Assembly: GCF_019457945.1 (NCBI RefSeq)
Contig: NZ_JAHZSU010000001.1
Coordinates: 453,538-517,537, forward strand
DNA: 64,000 nt
DNA from: Ornithinimicrobium laminariae
GTDB lineage: Bacteria > Actinomycetota > Actinomycetes > Actinomycetales > Dermatophilaceae
Direction: 5' to 3'
Part shown: piece after piece, positions 49,683 to 59,746 of the stretch
Position numbering within the stretch: position 1 is the first letter of the stretch
Layout of the letters: each line of letters starts with the position of its first letter
The notes under the pieces: generated by a model
Told to the model about the DNA's origin: nothing
What the model saw: the letters and a program-made list of their open reading frames with translations, nothing else
The model's database searches: none
Made by a program: the position numbers and the translations under genes

Positions 49683-51134
49683 TTAGTAGGCGCCAGCCTT
49701 GTCCGGGAACAACACGACAGCCACGGTGCGCCAGAGGATCATGACGTCAAGAACCGGAGTCCAGTTTTCGACGTAGTACAGGTCAAGCCGGACCGCCTCG
49801 GACCACTCCAGGTCACTGCGACCGCTGATCTGCCACAGGCCAGTCATGCCGGGTCGCACCAAGAGCCTGCGATGCGCAGCCTCCCCATACTCTGCCACCT
49901 CGCTGGACAAAGGGGGACGTGGACCGACGACACTCATATCGCCAACGAGCACGTTAAAGAGTTGGGGCAGTTCGTCGATGCTGTAGCGCCGGATGAACGC
50001 ACCAATCTTGGTCATCCGTGGGTCGTCCTTCATTTTGAAAAGCGGACCCGCACCATCGTTTTGGTCCATCAAGCCTGCACGCTGATCTTCCGCGCCGGTC
50101 ACCATGCTGCGGAACTTCCACATCCGGAAGGTGTCGCCGCCTCGACCGACCCGCTCTTGCCGAAAAAAGACTGGTCCCCGGTCTCCACGGAAAATCAAGA
50201 AAGCTACGGCAATCATCAGCGGGAGAAAGATCAATAAGAGCGCAACAGCCGAAAGCTTGTCGACGAGTTGCTTGAAGATCAATTGCGGGCCAGCAAACGT
50301 CGGCGATTCAACGTGGATTAACGGCAAACCCTGCACTGGACGGGTTTTAACTCGAGGACCAGCGACGTCCATGATGTCCGGCGAAACAATCAAGTCGATA
50401 TTGGATCCCTCGAGCGCCCAGCCGAGTTCGCGCAAGCCAGTGGAGCCGAGGCCCGCCGACGAAGAAACAGCCACCACATCGATACCTAGAGTTCGCGCCT
50501 GGTCGGCCACCTCATCAGCATCCCCAATAATCGGCACACCGGCGACGGACGCCGTGACACCGTTGTGGTCGCTGACGCAGGCTCCATGCACTTGATACCC
50601 CGCACCCGGGACCCGCTTCAGAGCGGCCACAAGTTGCTTCACGTGGCTGTAGTCACCGACCACCAACACCTTGTCGGACAATTTGCCAACCGCGCGGTGA
50701 TGCACCAACCAACGGCGAGCCAACCAGCGACCGGCTAGAAGCAAAAGCGTGCCAAGGGGAAAAGCGATCAAGACGTAACCGCGGGCGAAGTCCAGCCTGA
50801 ACACGAAGGAAACAATCGCCAATAAGCCAAACAGCGCGAACGTGGCATTGACGACCGCGCGATACTCCTGGACCCCGTGACCGGTATAGCGTCCGTCGTA
50901 GGCACCCTGTAGGTGCAGGAAGCTAGTCCAGCCGACAACGAGCGCGATCGACACGTAGGTATAGCTGACCGCGTCTAGCCCTCCCGCCGACGCCAGCAAC
51001 TCGTCTGCGAACCCGAACCGGGCAACCTGGGCGACCGCGGCGGCAGTGACAATGGCAATGACGTCGGACCAACGAAGCCAACGCAGATAAGGCTGTAGGT
51101 AATGGCGAGAAGACGGGCCAGACGACTCAGGCAT
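49683..51134 (-). CDS. Polyprenyl glycosylphosphotransferase for exopolysaccharide (WbaP/CpsE-like)
   Basis: 483 aa from ATG 51134, with GGGGG about 10 nt upstream; a GTG at 51161 is an alternative. Four or five N-terminal membrane helices (about 35-165), a Rossmann-like middle domain (VLVVGDYSHVKQLVAAL), one more helix near 300, then the bacterial sugar transferase domain with FRMWKFRSM, IDELPQLFNVLVGDMSVVGPRPPL and RPGMTGLWQISGRSDL. It loads the first sugar-1-phosphate onto undecaprenyl phosphate. No other polysaccharide genes are nearby. The 3' end is 9 bp from the pheA start. Confidence 0.92.
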   Translation of the reverse strand: MPESSGPSSRHYLQPYLRWLRWSDVIAIVTAAAVAQVARFGFADELLASAGGLDAVSYTYVSIALVVGWTSFLHLQGAYDGRYTGHGVQEYRAVVNATFALFGLLAIVSFVFRLDFARGYVLIAFPLGTLLLLAGRWLARRWLVHHRAVGKLSDKVLVVGDYSHVKQLVAALKRVPGAGYQVHGACVSDHNGVTASVAGVPIIGDADEVADQARTLGIDVVAVSSSAGLGSTGLRELGWALEGSNIDLIVSPDIMDVAGPRVKTRPVQGLPLIHVESPTFAGPQLIFKQLVDKLSAVALLLIFLPLMIAVAFLIFRGDRGPVFFRQERVGRGGDTFRMWKFRSMVTGAEDQRAGLMDQNDGAGPLFKMKDDPRMTKIGAFIRRYSIDELPQLFNVLVGDMSVVGPRPPLSSEVAEYGEAAHRRLLVRPGMTGLWQISGRSDLEWSEAVRLDLYYVENWTPVLDVMILWRTVAVVLFPDKAGAY

Positions 51135-51302
51135 AACTGCTAAACCCCCTATGGGAGTCACGTATTCGCGATGAAGATTATTGATTTTCTGTTCTGTTAC
51201 GGAGGATCTGTGCTCGATAACGATAGTTCACGATGCAACGGGAAGTTTCATCTTGACCAAAACTTTACTGTTTTAAGCGTGTGTCACAGGCCACACCTCG
51301 CC

Positions 51303-51402
51303 TAATGTTGCGACAGGTCCGTCTGCGCATCACTCCTGCTGTGCAGACAAACAGCCGAAAACTCGGCTGTCGCCAGGTGCCCGGCAATCGGGCATTCCCC
51401 TG
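51303..51402 (+). promoter_or_regulatory. Structured leader of the amino-acid ABC transporter operon
   Basis: After a TAATGT -10 candidate (51304-51309) come three hairpins in a row: 51321-51328/51341-51348 (8 bp, one wobble), 51351-51358/51363-51370 (8 bp perfect, 4-nt loop) and 51378-51383/51389-51394 (6 bp), the last enclosed by CAGG/CCTG (51374-51377/51399-51402). The ribosome binding site follows directly. This may be a cis-regulatory RNA; I do not recognise a known riboswitch. The AT-richer stretch before it (51162-51300) holds no gene. Confidence 0.5.
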
Positions 51403-51417
51403 TTGAAAGGTTTGTCG

Positions 51418-52314
51418 ATGAAACTCCACACCTCTCGTGCACGCTATTCCATGGCCCTCGTGGCCGGTGTTGCCCTCACTCTGTCCGCTTGCGGCAGCGA
51501 AGACGCCGAAACCGACTCGGGCTCGGAAGCCGCGGTCGAGGTGGACTCCGAGTCTGAAGCAGCCGGCATGGTCCCGGACGCCATCAAGGAAGACGGCAAG
51601 ATTGTCGTCGGCACCGACGCTTCCTACGCCCCGAGCGAATTTCTCGACACCGATGGCGAAACCATCATCGGCATGGACATCGACCTATTCACTGCCGTCG
51701 CTGCAGAAATGGGTCTGGAAGTCGAGTTCCAGAATGCCGACTTCGGCAGCATCATTGCCGGTGTCGACGGTGGCAAGTACGAAATGGGCGTCTCGAGCTT
51801 CACCATCAATGACGAGCGCAAGGCTGAAGTCAACATGGTCAACTACTTCAGCGCTGGCACCCAGTGGGCTGTCGCTGAGGGCAACCCAGAGAGCGTCGAC
51901 CCCGACTCCCCCTGTGGTTTGACCGTCACTGTGCAAGCCAACACGGTGCAGGACCTGGATGACCTGCCGCCGAAGGCAGAGGCCTGCGAAACCGATGGCA
52001 ACCCGATGGAGATCTTGCAGTTCGATGGCCAGGACCAGGCCACCGCAGCACTCGTCTCTGGCAAGGCTGACGCCATGCTCGCTGACAGCCCGGTTGTTTC
52101 CTACGCCATCACCCAAGTTGAAGGTATTGAGGCCGTCGGCGAGATCTACGACGCAGCTCCATACGGCTACGTAATCCCGATGGACCAGACCGAGTTGGCC
52201 GACGCGATCGTTGTCGCCCTGAACTCGCTCGTCGAAAACGGTGGCTACGAGGAAGTTCTCGCTGAGTGGGGTCAGGGTGAAGGCGCTATCAACGACTTCG
52301 CCGTCAACCCGTGA
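51418..52314 (+). CDS. Polar amino-acid ABC transporter substrate-binding lipoprotein
   Basis: 298 aa from ATG 51418, with GAAAGG 7 nt upstream. The signal peptide ends in lipobox L-S-A-C25, and a Ser/Glu/Asp-rich linker follows. The mature part is an SBP family 3 domain (KIVVGTDASYAPSEFLDTDGETIIGMDIDLF ... GVSSFTINDERK). A Cys pair within the domain (about C171 and C192) could form a disulfide. It is the first gene of a three-gene transporter; the stop overlaps the permease start (GTGA). Confidence 0.93.
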   Translation: MKLHTSRARYSMALVAGVALTLSACGSEDAETDSGSEAAVEVDSESEAAGMVPDAIKEDGKIVVGTDASYAPSEFLDTDGETIIGMDIDLFTAVAAEMGLEVEFQNADFGSIIAGVDGGKYEMGVSSFTINDERKAEVNMVNYFSAGTQWAVAEGNPESVDPDSPCGLTVTVQANTVQDLDDLPPKAEACETDGNPMEILQFDGQDQATAALVSGKADAMLADSPVVSYAITQVEGIEAVGEIYDAAPYGYVIPMDQTELADAIVVALNSLVENGGYEEVLAEWGQGEGAINDFAVNP

Positions 52315-53291
52315 GCACCAGCACTCCCGCTGATCAGCGGCCGGGACGGATTGACGCCGTCCCGGTCCGCCATCCTTGGCGTTGGGTCGCAGTCGGTGTC
52401 GTAGCCGTGGTGGCTGCCATGTTCATCAACATGCTGGTCACCAACGAGGCCTTCAACTGGCCTTTCGTCTTTGAGACGATGACGCTGCCGCCTGTCATCA
52501 ACGGTCTGCTGATGGGCACACTTCTCGTCACCTTGCTCGCCATGATCATCGGGGTGGTCCTCGGGGTCACGCTGGCCGTCATGCGGCTCTCGCCAAACCC
52601 GGTGCTGCGCTATGCGTCGTTCACCTTTATCTGGTTCTTCCGAACCATTCCCCGACTCGTCTTGCTGACCATCATGGGCGCACTTGGTGTGCTCTTTCAG
52701 GACGGTCTCGCTATCGGTGTGCCGTTCGACCACATCTTGTTGGCTCCCTTCGACTTCAGTTGGGATCTGCGGTTCATCACGCTGGATGCCAACACGGTCT
52801 TCGTGGGCGTCACTGGTGGAGCCATCGGTTTGGGCTTGAGCGAAGCGGCCTACATGGCCGAGATCGCTCGAGCCGGCATCACGTCGGTTGACACTGGCCA
52901 GCGCGAGGCTGCAGAAGCGCTGGGTATGGACGGCGGCAAGACCATGCGTCGCATCGTCCTCCCCCAGGCGATGCGGGTCATCGTGCCGCCGACCGGCAAC
53001 GAATTGATGTCCATGTTGAAGGACACCTCGCTGTTGATCGGGATCCCAGTCGGTGCTGAGTTGTTCTTCCAACTCAGCGCGGTTGGTGCTCGAACCTTCC
53101 AGGTGTTCCCGGTGCTTGTCGCCGCCGTCCTTTGGTACATGATCATCGGCAGCATCTTGATGGTTGGCCAGCACTTCCTGGAGAAACGCTTCAACCGTGG
53201 GTATGGCGCACGTCGCGCTACACCTAAGGAGCCCGAAGCTGCGTCCGTCGGCGCAGCTGGCGCAACTGGCACTGGAGGTGGCGACGTATGA
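52311..53291 (+). CDS. Polar amino-acid ABC transporter permease (HisM/GlnP type)
   Basis: 326 aa from a GTG that overlaps the upstream stop codon. Six or so membrane helices; the EAA loop that docks the ATPase is [34 protein letters not shown] rather long central insert (about 140-170) and a Gly/Ala-rich C-terminal tail are present. A single permease gene suggests a homodimer in the membrane. Confidence 0.93.
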   Translation: MSTSTPADQRPGRIDAVPVRHPWRWVAVGVVAVVAAMFINMLVTNEAFNWPFVFETMTLPPVINGLLMGTLLVTLLAMIIGVVLGVTLAVMRLSPNPVLRYASFTFIWFFRTIPRLVLLTIMGALGVLFQDGLAIGVPFDHILLAPFDFSWDLRFITLDANTVFVGVTGGAIGLGLSEAAYMAEIARAGITSVDTGQREAAEALGMDGGKTMRRIVLPQAMRVIVPPTGNELMSMLKDTSLLIGIPVGAELFFQLSAVGARTFQVFPVLVAAVLWYMIIGSILMVGQHFLEKRFNRGYGARRATPKEPEAASVGAAGATGTGGGDV

Positions 53292-54064
53292 CACGTCCAA
53301 TCGTTGAAGCGGTCAATGTGACCAAGTCATTTGGCCACAACGAGGTGCTGAAGGGCATCGACTTAAGCGTCGACACAGGCGAGGTCGTGTGTTTGTTGGG
53401 GCCCTCGGGCTCGGGCAAGACCACCTTCTTGCGGTGCATCAACCAGCTCGAAACGATTCAGGGTGGCCGCATTTGGGTCGACCAGGATCTGATGGGCTAC
53501 AAGGACCGGGGCGGCAAGTTGTATCGCCTGAATGACAAAGAGATCGCGGCCCAGCGCCGTGAGATCGGCATGGTCTTTCAGAAGTTCAACCTCTTCCCGC
53601 ATATGACGGTGCTGGAGAACATCTGCGAGGCACCCATCCAGGTGAAGGGCCGCAAGAAGGCCGAGGTCCAGGATGATGCTCGCGACCTGCTGGCTCGAGT
53701 CGGACTGGGCGACAAAGCCAACGCATACCCGAATGAGCTCTCTGGTGGCCAGCAACAGCGGGTAGCCATTGCCCGGGCGCTGGCGATGAAGCCTAAGCTC
53801 ATGCTCTTTGATGAGCCGACGTCTGCGCTTGACCCTGAACTGGTCGGTGAAGTGCTGTCGGTGATGCGCGACTTGGCTAACGAGGGCATGACGATGGTGG
53901 TGGTGACCCACGAGATGCAATTCGCAAATGAGGTCGCTGACCATGTGGTCTTCATGGCTGACGGTTATGTCGTGGAGAGCGGCCCACCGGAACAAGTGCT
54001 CGGCAACCCTCAGCAAGAACGCACCAAGGACTTCTTGCGCATGGTCAAAGACGACGAAGACTGA
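53288..54064 (+). CDS. Polar amino-acid ABC transporter ATPase (GlnQ/HisP type)
   Basis: 258 aa. Walker [10 protein letters not shown] at 38-46, signature LSGGQQQR, Walker [15 protein letters not shown] and switch His in VVTHEM. The start overlaps the permease stop by 4 bp, so the three transporter genes form one coupled operon. The likely substrate class is glutamate, glutamine or a related polar amino acid; the exact one is not visible. Confidence 0.95.
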   Translation: MTRPIVEAVNVTKSFGHNEVLKGIDLSVDTGEVVCLLGPSGSGKTTFLRCINQLETIQGGRIWVDQDLMGYKDRGGKLYRLNDKEIAAQRREIGMVFQKFNLFPHMTVLENICEAPIQVKGRKKAEVQDDARDLLARVGLGDKANAYPNELSGGQQQRVAIARALAMKPKLMLFDEPTSALDPELVGEVLSVMRDLANEGMTMVVVTHEMQFANEVADHVVFMADGYVVESGPPEQVLGNPQQERTKDFLRMVKDDED

Positions 54065-54072
54065 CGACGTCG

Positions 54073-54423
54073 ATGCCTGACTCAACACCGCCGCGGCGCC
54101 AGCGGGGCAAACTGCCCGTTGGCGTCGCGGTTGTGCATGGTGCCTCCATGCTCCCCACGTATGCCGAAGGCGATCGCCTGCTGGTGCGCTACGGGGCCAC
54201 GGTGGGCCCGGGCGATGTCGTGATCGCTCAGCTGCCAGATGGCCCGTCAGGCAAGCGCCCGTTGGGCGTCAAGCGCCTGACGCGCTGGGAGTGGGGCAAA
54301 GCATGGCTTGCCTCTGACAACCCGGGCCAAGGCACCGACTCTTCAGTGTTCGGCGCGCTGCCGCCGGAGAAGATCATCGGCAAAGTCGTGCGGCGACTCC
54401 CCCGCAAGCAGTCAGGCGCCTAA
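54073..54423 (+). CDS. Soluble S24/S26-family (signal-peptidase-like) serine protease
   Basis: 116 aa. The Ser-Lys dyad fits S25 in VHGASMLPTYAEGD and K67 in RPLGVKRLTRWEWG. There is no membrane helix, unlike type I signal peptidases. The size and sequence recall the maturation protease of nickel superoxide dismutase, but no sodN gene is nearby. It follows the ABC ATPase by 8 bp and may be co-transcribed. The 3' end overlaps the convergent tsaE by 12 bp. Confidence 0.82.
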   Translation: MPDSTPPRRQRGKLPVGVAVVHGASMLPTYAEGDRLLVRYGATVGPGDVVIAQLPDGPSGKRPLGVKRLTRWEWGKAWLASDNPGQGTDSSVFGALPPEKIIGKVVRRLPRKQSGA

Positions 54424-54912
54424 GGCCGCTAACTGCTCATGGGCAACATCCGTCGTCCAGCGGGCCCCGACTGCGCGCACCTGCACCGTGCGGGTCTGGT
54501 CTGGGCCATCCACGTCTGGTCGAGCCAAAATCACCTCAAGGCGATGCTCGGCAACGTGTTCAACCAAGCCAGCGCCCCACTCTACGATGGTGACGGCCTC
54601 GTCGACCGCCGTGTCGAGGTCGAGGTCATCCAACTCGATTTCGTTGCCCAATCGGTAGGCATCCACGTGGATCAGCCATGGCCCGTTCCCCAGCGGGGGA
54701 TGCTCGCGCGCAATCACGAAAGTCGGCGAAGTGATCGGGCCCCGGACATCGAGTCCGATGGCAATTCCCTGAGTCAAAGTGGTTTTGCCCGCCCCCAGGT
54801 CACCGGTGAGCACTACGAGATCACCCGCCTGCAACACCTGACCCAACCGCTGGCCCCAGGCGTGAGTCGCCTCAGGGTCAGACAGCACAGCAGTCAGCGG
54901 CTCAAGTTTCAT
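54412..54912 (-). CDS. tsaE: tRNA t6A biosynthesis ATPase TsaE
   Basis: 166 aa. P-loop G37-D-L-G-A-G-K-T-T45, then TSPTFVIAREH and the W-x-H-V-D-A-Y-R-L motif (LIHVDAYRLGN). It supports the TsaB-TsaD complex that transfers threonylcarbamoyl to tRNA A37; Sua5 at 31 kb makes the donor. tsaB and tsaD, which usually follow, are not here: the next gene is convergent. The start overlaps the hydrolase stop by 4 bp. Confidence 0.93.
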   Translation of the reverse strand: MKLEPLTAVLSDPEATHAWGQRLGQVLQAGDLVVLTGDLGAGKTTLTQGIAIGLDVRGPITSPTFVIAREHPPLGNGPWLIHVDAYRLGNEIELDDLDLDTAVDEAVTIVEWGAGLVEHVAEHRLEVILARPDVDGPDQTRTVQVRAVGARWTTDVAHEQLAALGA

Positions 54913-55910
54913 GAGACCGATTGTCGCAAACCGACCTTGGGGATGCCTCGCAATGGCCGGCGATCAATAATCTTGCGCGACACAATAGGCTTCGCAACCT
55001 CCAGATTGCCCTGCACCCGAGCCAATAGCCGCAAGAACTCTTCGTTCACAATTTCCGGGTGCTCCAGGGCAATGATGTGGCCAGCCGCTGCGACCCGCAC
55101 CAACTCAGCATTAGGCAAGTGCGCCGAGAGTGCCTCGCTGTGCCAAGGCGGGGTGAGCACGTCTTCTTCACCCACCAAGATCAACCCTGGGAGGTCAGCC
55201 ATCACCCCGATCGACGCCCTCTCATCATGCACTCTCAACGCATCGGCAAAGCCAGGCAATATCGCGAGGTCAGTCTCCATGAGCATTTGGGCGTTTAGCT
55301 CCAACTCGGCCTCGGGCACCAAGGAACCGTAGGCAGACATGCCATACAACGGGCGCTCGAGCGGTCCGCAGATCCTATGGAAGCGTCGGACGAACTGTTG
55401 GTGGGGCACAAAAGTTGTCACCAGCGCCGTGAGGCCTTTTGCCAGCAGCGCTCCCCCACGTTCTCCCAAGCCCCAATTGACCTTGTCGAGATCGCCAGCG
55501 CTAGTGCTGATCAGGCCTACTCCAACAATCCGCTGAGCAAACTCCTCCAGGTGACTCCCGGCATACGCCATCACGGTCATGCCGCCCATCGAGTGACCAA
55601 TCAACACGATCGGCCCCTGCGGGATGACTTCGCTGATCAGCAGTGCGAGGTCATCGCCCAACCCCTTAACCGAGTACGCGTTGGACTTCGCCCCGGTTGA
55701 CCGGCCATGACCGCGTTGATCCCAGAGCACGACGCGATAGCCGGCCTCCACCAGCGCATCCGCCTGGTAGTGCCAATAGCGGTGGTCAAGGGCATAGCCG
55801 TGGGCGAGCACAACCGTGGGTGAACCCTCGAGCCGCCGGGTGGGCGATCGGTTGATCACGAAGAGTTCGACGCCATCCGTCGCGCCGATCCGGTGTTGCT
55901 CAGTCCTCAT
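54909..55910 (-). CDS. Alpha/beta hydrolase
   Basis: 333 aa from ATG 55910, chosen because the longer frame is only the shadow of alr. Catalytic triad candidates: S107 in LIGHSMGG, an Asp in VGEEDVLTPP, and His in AAAGHIIALEHPE; the oxyanion HG is seen in VLAHGYALDH. No signal peptide. Substrate unknown. The start overlaps the end of alr by 11 bp and the stop overlaps tsaE by 4 bp; this alr-hydrolase-tsaE order is common in actinobacteria. Confidence 0.88.
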   Translation of the reverse strand: MRTEQHRIGATDGVELFVINRSPTRRLEGSPTVVLAHGYALDHRYWHYQADALVEAGYRVVLWDQRGHGRSTGAKSNAYSVKGLGDDLALLISEVIPQGPIVLIGHSMGGMTVMAYAGSHLEEFAQRIVGVGLISTSAGDLDKVNWGLGERGGALLAKGLTALVTTFVPHQQFVRRFHRICGPLERPLYGMSAYGSLVPEAELELNAQMLMETDLAILPGFADALRVHDERASIGVMADLPGLILVGEEDVLTPPWHSEALSAHLPNAELVRVAAAGHIIALEHPEIVNEEFLRLLARVQGNLEVAKPIVSRKIIDRRPLRGIPKVGLRQSVS

Positions 55911-57126
55911 TTGACCGATCATCGCTGATGGCGTTTTCGAGATAGACACGGGGTACGTGTGGGCCAAATCGGGTGACGATTTCATAGCTGATGGTGTCGA
56001 TCGCCGCAGCCCAATCTTGGGCCGTCGGCTCGCCATCGTCGCCTGGCCCAAAGAGCACCACTTCGTCACCACAGGCCACCTCAAGGTCGCCCGCGTCAAT
56101 CACGATCTGGTCCATGCAGACCCGGCCAGCGATCTGACGTCGTTGTCCGGCCACCAGCACGTCAGCTTTGCTGCTGGCATGCCGCGGCACCCCGTCGCCA
56201 TAGCCCAGCGGGACATTGAGCAATGTTGTGTCTTCGGCGCAGGTGTAGCTGTAGCCATAGGAGACGCCCTGGCCGGCAGGCACCCGCTTCACGTTAGACA
56301 CCCGAGCAATCACCCGCATGGCCGGGCGCACACCGTAGTCGGCGCTGCTGTGCAGGTCAGGCGTTGGGCTCAGGCCATACATCGCCAGGCCGACTCGGAC
56401 CAAGTCCCAGCGGGCATGCGGCAGCTCCAGCGCGGCAGCAGAGTTAGCCATATGCCTGATCTCGATGTCGAGACCGGCCTCGTCAGCCAGCGCCACCGCA
56501 GCCACGAATGCGTCGTGCTGGGCGGCCACACTGGGGTGGTTCGGCTCATCGGCAGCCGCAAAATGCGAAAAGATGCCGCGCACGTTGATCGAGCCGGCCG
56601 CTTGGGCGACAGCGGCACGGTCAACCAGCTCAGCAAAATCAGTGCGTCCCTCACCTGGGCTAAAGGCCCCGTTGCGCCCCAGACCGGTGTCTACCTTGAG
56701 GTGGACATTGGCCGTGACCCCGAGCGATTGCGCAGCCGCGATCACCGCATCGAGTGCCCACTCCGTCGAGACGCCGAGATCGATGTCAGCCTCAAGCGCT
56801 GGCGCAAAATCCACGCCAGGGGCATGCAGCCAACACAACAACGGAGTCGGGATGCCGGCAGCCCGGATCGCGAGCGCCTCGCTGAGTTGCGCGGTGGCTA
56901 GCCAATCGGCCCCAGCCGCCACAGCGGTGCGGGCAACCGGAATCAAGCCATGCCCGTAGGCATCGGCCTTTACGACACACATCATTTGGACGTTACCGAC
57001 GGTCGCCTGAAGCGCTCGCACGTTGTCGGCGATAGCTCCCAGATCAACCTCAACCCAGGCAGGATGCACAGCGGGCGAATAATCAGCCCGCTGCGACCCT
57101 GGCGCGGCATCGATGGGGTTAGACAC
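55900..57126 (-). CDS. alr: Alanine racemase
   Basis: 408 aa. Makes D-alanine for peptidoglycan. PLP lysine is K53 in CVVKADAYGHG; the catalytic Tyr is in GVSYGYSYTC; the N-terminal TIM barrel and C-terminal beta domain are both complete (ending DTISYEIVTRFGPHVPRVY). The start lies inside the end of leuB (8-bp overlap), so it is translated from the leuB transcript. A Ser/Asp-rich N-terminal 15 residues are not conserved and a slightly later start is possible. Confidence 0.95.
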   Translation of the reverse strand: MSNPIDAAPGSQRADYSPAVHPAWVEVDLGAIADNVRALQATVGNVQMMCVVKADAYGHGLIPVARTAVAAGADWLATAQLSEALAIRAAGIPTPLLCWLHAPGVDFAPALEADIDLGVSTEWALDAVIAAAQSLGVTANVHLKVDTGLGRNGAFSPGEGRTDFAELVDRAAVAQAAGSINVRGIFSHFAAADEPNHPSVAAQHDAFVAAVALADEAGLDIEIRHMANSAAALELPHARWDLVRVGLAMYGLSPTPDLHSSADYGVRPAMRVIARVSNVKRVPAGQGVSYGYSYTCAEDTTLLNVPLGYGDGVPRHASSKADVLVAGQRRQIAGRVCMDQIVIDAGDLEVACGDEVVLFGPGDDGEPTAQDWAAAIDTISYEIVTRFGPHVPRVYLENAISDDRSNED

Positions 57127-58255
57127 GATCGCGCAGACCGGCCTGAACCACCGCCAGCTGTTCCATCAACGAGTCACCTGGCAACGCTGGAGCCTCATCG
57201 CTTTGCATGATCGCGACGATCCGCTCGCCAACTCCGGTCGTGCTCATGCCCATCGCTTCGCCGGCCAGAGCAGGCAACTCAGCGAGCACGGCTGCCGTGG
57301 CCCGCTCGATTGCTGCCGCTGCGGTGCCTTCACCGAGGCTCGAGAGCAGCAGCGACAATGACAGTGCAGCGCCAGCCGGGTTGGCCCAGCCCTTGCCTGC
57401 GATGTCGGGGGCTGAGCCGTGAATGGGCTCAAACATGCTGGTCGCGGAGCCATCAATGTTGAGGTTTCCGCTGGAGGCAACGCCGAGACCGCCCTGCACG
57501 ACAGCCCCAAGGTCGGTCACGATGTCGCCAAACAGGTTGTCGGTCACCACGACGTCGAAGCGTTCCGGGCTGACCGGCAGGTGCATGCACATGGCGTCAA
57601 CGTGCACGTAGTCCTGTTCGACATCGGGGTAGCGCTCGCCGACGACGCGCATGGCTTCGAGCCACAAGGCACCAGCCTGCACCAAGACGTTGGTCTTATG
57701 GCAGAGCGTGACCTTCTTGCGGCGTTGCTGCGCGAGCCGGAAGGCAAAATCGACAGCCCGCTCGACGCCGTACCAAGTGTTGATGGACTCTTGGGTCGCC
57801 ACTGCGGCCGTAGTGCCACGGTGCACGGTGCTGCCGGTGCCGACGTAGGCACCTTCGGTGTTTTCGCGCACGATGACCATGTCGCAACGCTCAGGGGTGA
57901 GGCCTGCGATCGGGGTCGGGACGCCAGGGTAGAGACGCACGGGGCGCAGGTTGATCGCCTGACGCATTGAGCCACGCAGGGCCAAGATGATGCCGCGCTC
58001 CAGCACGCCGGGCGTAACCTTGGGGCTGCCGATCGCGCCAAACATGATGGCGTCGCTGTTGGTCAGCGTCTCGATGGCCTCATCAGTGAGCAGGTTGCCC
58101 GTTTCGAGGAAGTGATCCGCGCCCAGCGGGACCTCAGTGCGAGTGGTGCTGAAGCCAAACTGCTCTTCCGCGGCGTCGAGGATCGATAGGGCCACCGCGG
58201 TGACTTCGGGGCCAACACCATCGCCGGGGATCACAGCCAGGTTGTGGTTCTTCAT
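57119..58255 (-). CDS. leuB: 3-isopropylmalate dehydrogenase
   Basis: 378 aa. Oxidises and decarboxylates 3-isopropylmalate with NAD. Seen are AVIPGDGVGPEV at the N-terminus, the substrate loop LALRGSMRQAINLRPVRLYPG, IVRENTEGAYVG, VTDNLFGDIVTDLG and the NAD-binding FEPIHGSAPDIAGKGWANPAG. AAGGAG stands 12 nt before the ATG. It is divergent from leuCD across 84 bp, and its end overlaps alr, so leucine synthesis and cell-wall genes share a transcript. Confidence 0.95.
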   Translation of the reverse strand: MKNHNLAVIPGDGVGPEVTAVALSILDAAEEQFGFSTTRTEVPLGADHFLETGNLLTDEAIETLTNSDAIMFGAIGSPKVTPGVLERGIILALRGSMRQAINLRPVRLYPGVPTPIAGLTPERCDMVIVRENTEGAYVGTGSTVHRGTTAAVATQESINTWYGVERAVDFAFRLAQQRRKKVTLCHKTNVLVQAGALWLEAMRVVGERYPDVEQDYVHVDAMCMHLPVSPERFDVVVTDNLFGDIVTDLGAVVQGGLGVASSGNLNIDGSATSMFEPIHGSAPDIAGKGWANPAGAALSLSLLLSSLGEGTAAAAIERATAAVLAELPALAGEAMGMSTTGVGERIVAIMQSDEAPALPGDSLMEQLAVVQAGLRDRV

Positions 58256-58271
58256 CGGGTTGCAGCACTCC

Positions 58272-58300
58272 TTGACGTCACGTCACAAAAGGGGGATTAG
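58272..58300 (+). promoter_or_regulatory. Candidate leuCD promoter
   Basis: TTGACG (58272-58277) and GATTAG (58295-58300) are 17 bp apart, 40 bp before leuC. The palindrome TGACGTCA (58273-58280) overlaps the -35 and a further CGTCA follows, so a repressor or activator might bind here. It also lies just upstream of leuB on the other strand. Confidence 0.4.
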
Positions 58301-58339
58301 AGTTGAGGAACATCGTCGCAGGTCTACCAGGAGAGGTCG

Positions 58340-59746
58340 ATGGGCAACACTCTTGCAGAAAAGTTGTGGCAATCCCACGTAGTTCGACAGGTCGAAGGAG
58401 AGCCCGACCTCCTTTATATCGACCTTCATCTCGTGCACGAAGTCACAAGCCCGCAGGCCTTTGAGGGTTTGCGGACCGCTGGTCGCCCCGTTCGGCGGCC
58501 CGACCTCACCGTGGCAACCGAAGACCACAACGTCCCCACCACGCTCGGTCCCGTGACCGATCTGGTCAGCCGCACCCAGCTTGAGGCACTCAAGGCCAAC
58601 TGCAAAGAGTTCGGCATCGTGCACCACGAACGCGGCAACTTGGGCCAAGGCATCGTGCACGTGATCGGCCCAGAGTTAGGTCTGACTCAGCCGGGTATGA
58701 CGATCGTCTGCGGCGACAGCCACACCTCCACTCACGGAGCTTTTGGCGCGCTTGCGTTTGGCATCGGCACCAGTGAAGTCGAGCACGTGCTGGCCACCCA
58801 GACGCTGCCGCTCAAGCCGTTCAAGACGATGGCCATCAACGTCAATGGCACGTTGGCACCGGGTGTTTCGTCCAAAGACATCATTCTGGCCGTTATCAAC
58901 AAGATCGGCACGGGTGGCGGTCAGGGCTATGTCCTTGAATACCGCGGCAGCGCCATCGAGTCGTTGAGCATGGAAGGCCGGATGACGATCTGCAACATGT
59001 CGATCGAGGCCGGTGCCCGCGCTGGCATGGTGGCGCCAGATCAGACCACCTTCGGTTACGTGCAGGGCCGCGCGCACGCTCCGACCGGGGCTGACTGGGA
59101 CGCTGCCGTTGAGGCTTGGACTACGCTACGCACTGACGATGACGCGGTCTTTGACGCCGAAGTCGACATCGACGCCGACTCGCTGACTCCGTTTGTCACC
59201 TGGGGCACCAACCCAGGGCAGTCGGTGCCATTGGGCGAATCCGTCCCTGACCCGGACACCTTTGGTGACGAGGACGACAAGGGTGCCGCCAGTCGAGCCC
59301 TCGAATACATGGGTCTGACCGCTGGCACCCCCATGCGCGATCTCGACATCGATGTGGTGTTCCTCGGCTCGTGCACCAATGGCCGGATCGAAGACTTGCG
59401 GATTGCCGCGGGCATTCTCCAAGGCCGGCGCTTGGCTGATGGCCTGCAGATGCTGATCGTTCCTGGCTCGCACGCGGTGCGCCTACAGGCTCAAGACGAA
59501 GGTCTCGACAAGATCTTCCTCGACGCTGGTGCCGAGTGGCGGTTGGCTGGTTGCTCGATGTGCCTAGGCATGAATCCTGACCAGTTGAAGCCTGAGCAGC
59601 GTTGCGCCTCCACCTCGAACCGCAACTTTGAGGGCCGCCAGGGCGCTAAGTCGCGCACTCACTTGGTCTCCCCCGAGGTTGCTGCCGCCACCGCGATCCG
59701 TGGCACCTTGTCCAGCCCCGCAGACCTGATGGAAGGAGCTAAGTGA
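58340..59746 (+). CDS. leuC: 3-isopropylmalate dehydratase large subunit
   Basis: 468 aa. Holds the [4Fe-4S] cluster; the three cysteines are in FLGSCTNGR and in [43 protein letters not shown] is the conserved aconitase-family block. AGGAGAGG stands upstream of the ATG. The stop overlaps the leuD start as TGATG. Confidence 0.97.
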   Translation: MGNTLAEKLWQSHVVRQVEGEPDLLYIDLHLVHEVTSPQAFEGLRTAGRPVRRPDLTVATEDHNVPTTLGPVTDLVSRTQLEALKANCKEFGIVHHERGNLGQGIVHVIGPELGLTQPGMTIVCGDSHTSTHGAFGALAFGIGTSEVEHVLATQTLPLKPFKTMAINVNGTLAPGVSSKDIILAVINKIGTGGGQGYVLEYRGSAIESLSMEGRMTICNMSIEAGARAGMVAPDQTTFGYVQGRAHAPTGADWDAAVEAWTTLRTDDDAVFDAEVDIDADSLTPFVTWGTNPGQSVPLGESVPDPDTFGDEDDKGAASRALEYMGLTAGTPMRDLDIDVVFLGSCTNGRIEDLRIAAGILQGRRLADGLQMLIVPGSHAVRLQAQDEGLDKIFLDAGAEWRLAGCSMCLGMNPDQLKPEQRCASTSNRNFEGRQGAKSRTHLVSPEVAAATAIRGTLSSPADLMEGAK

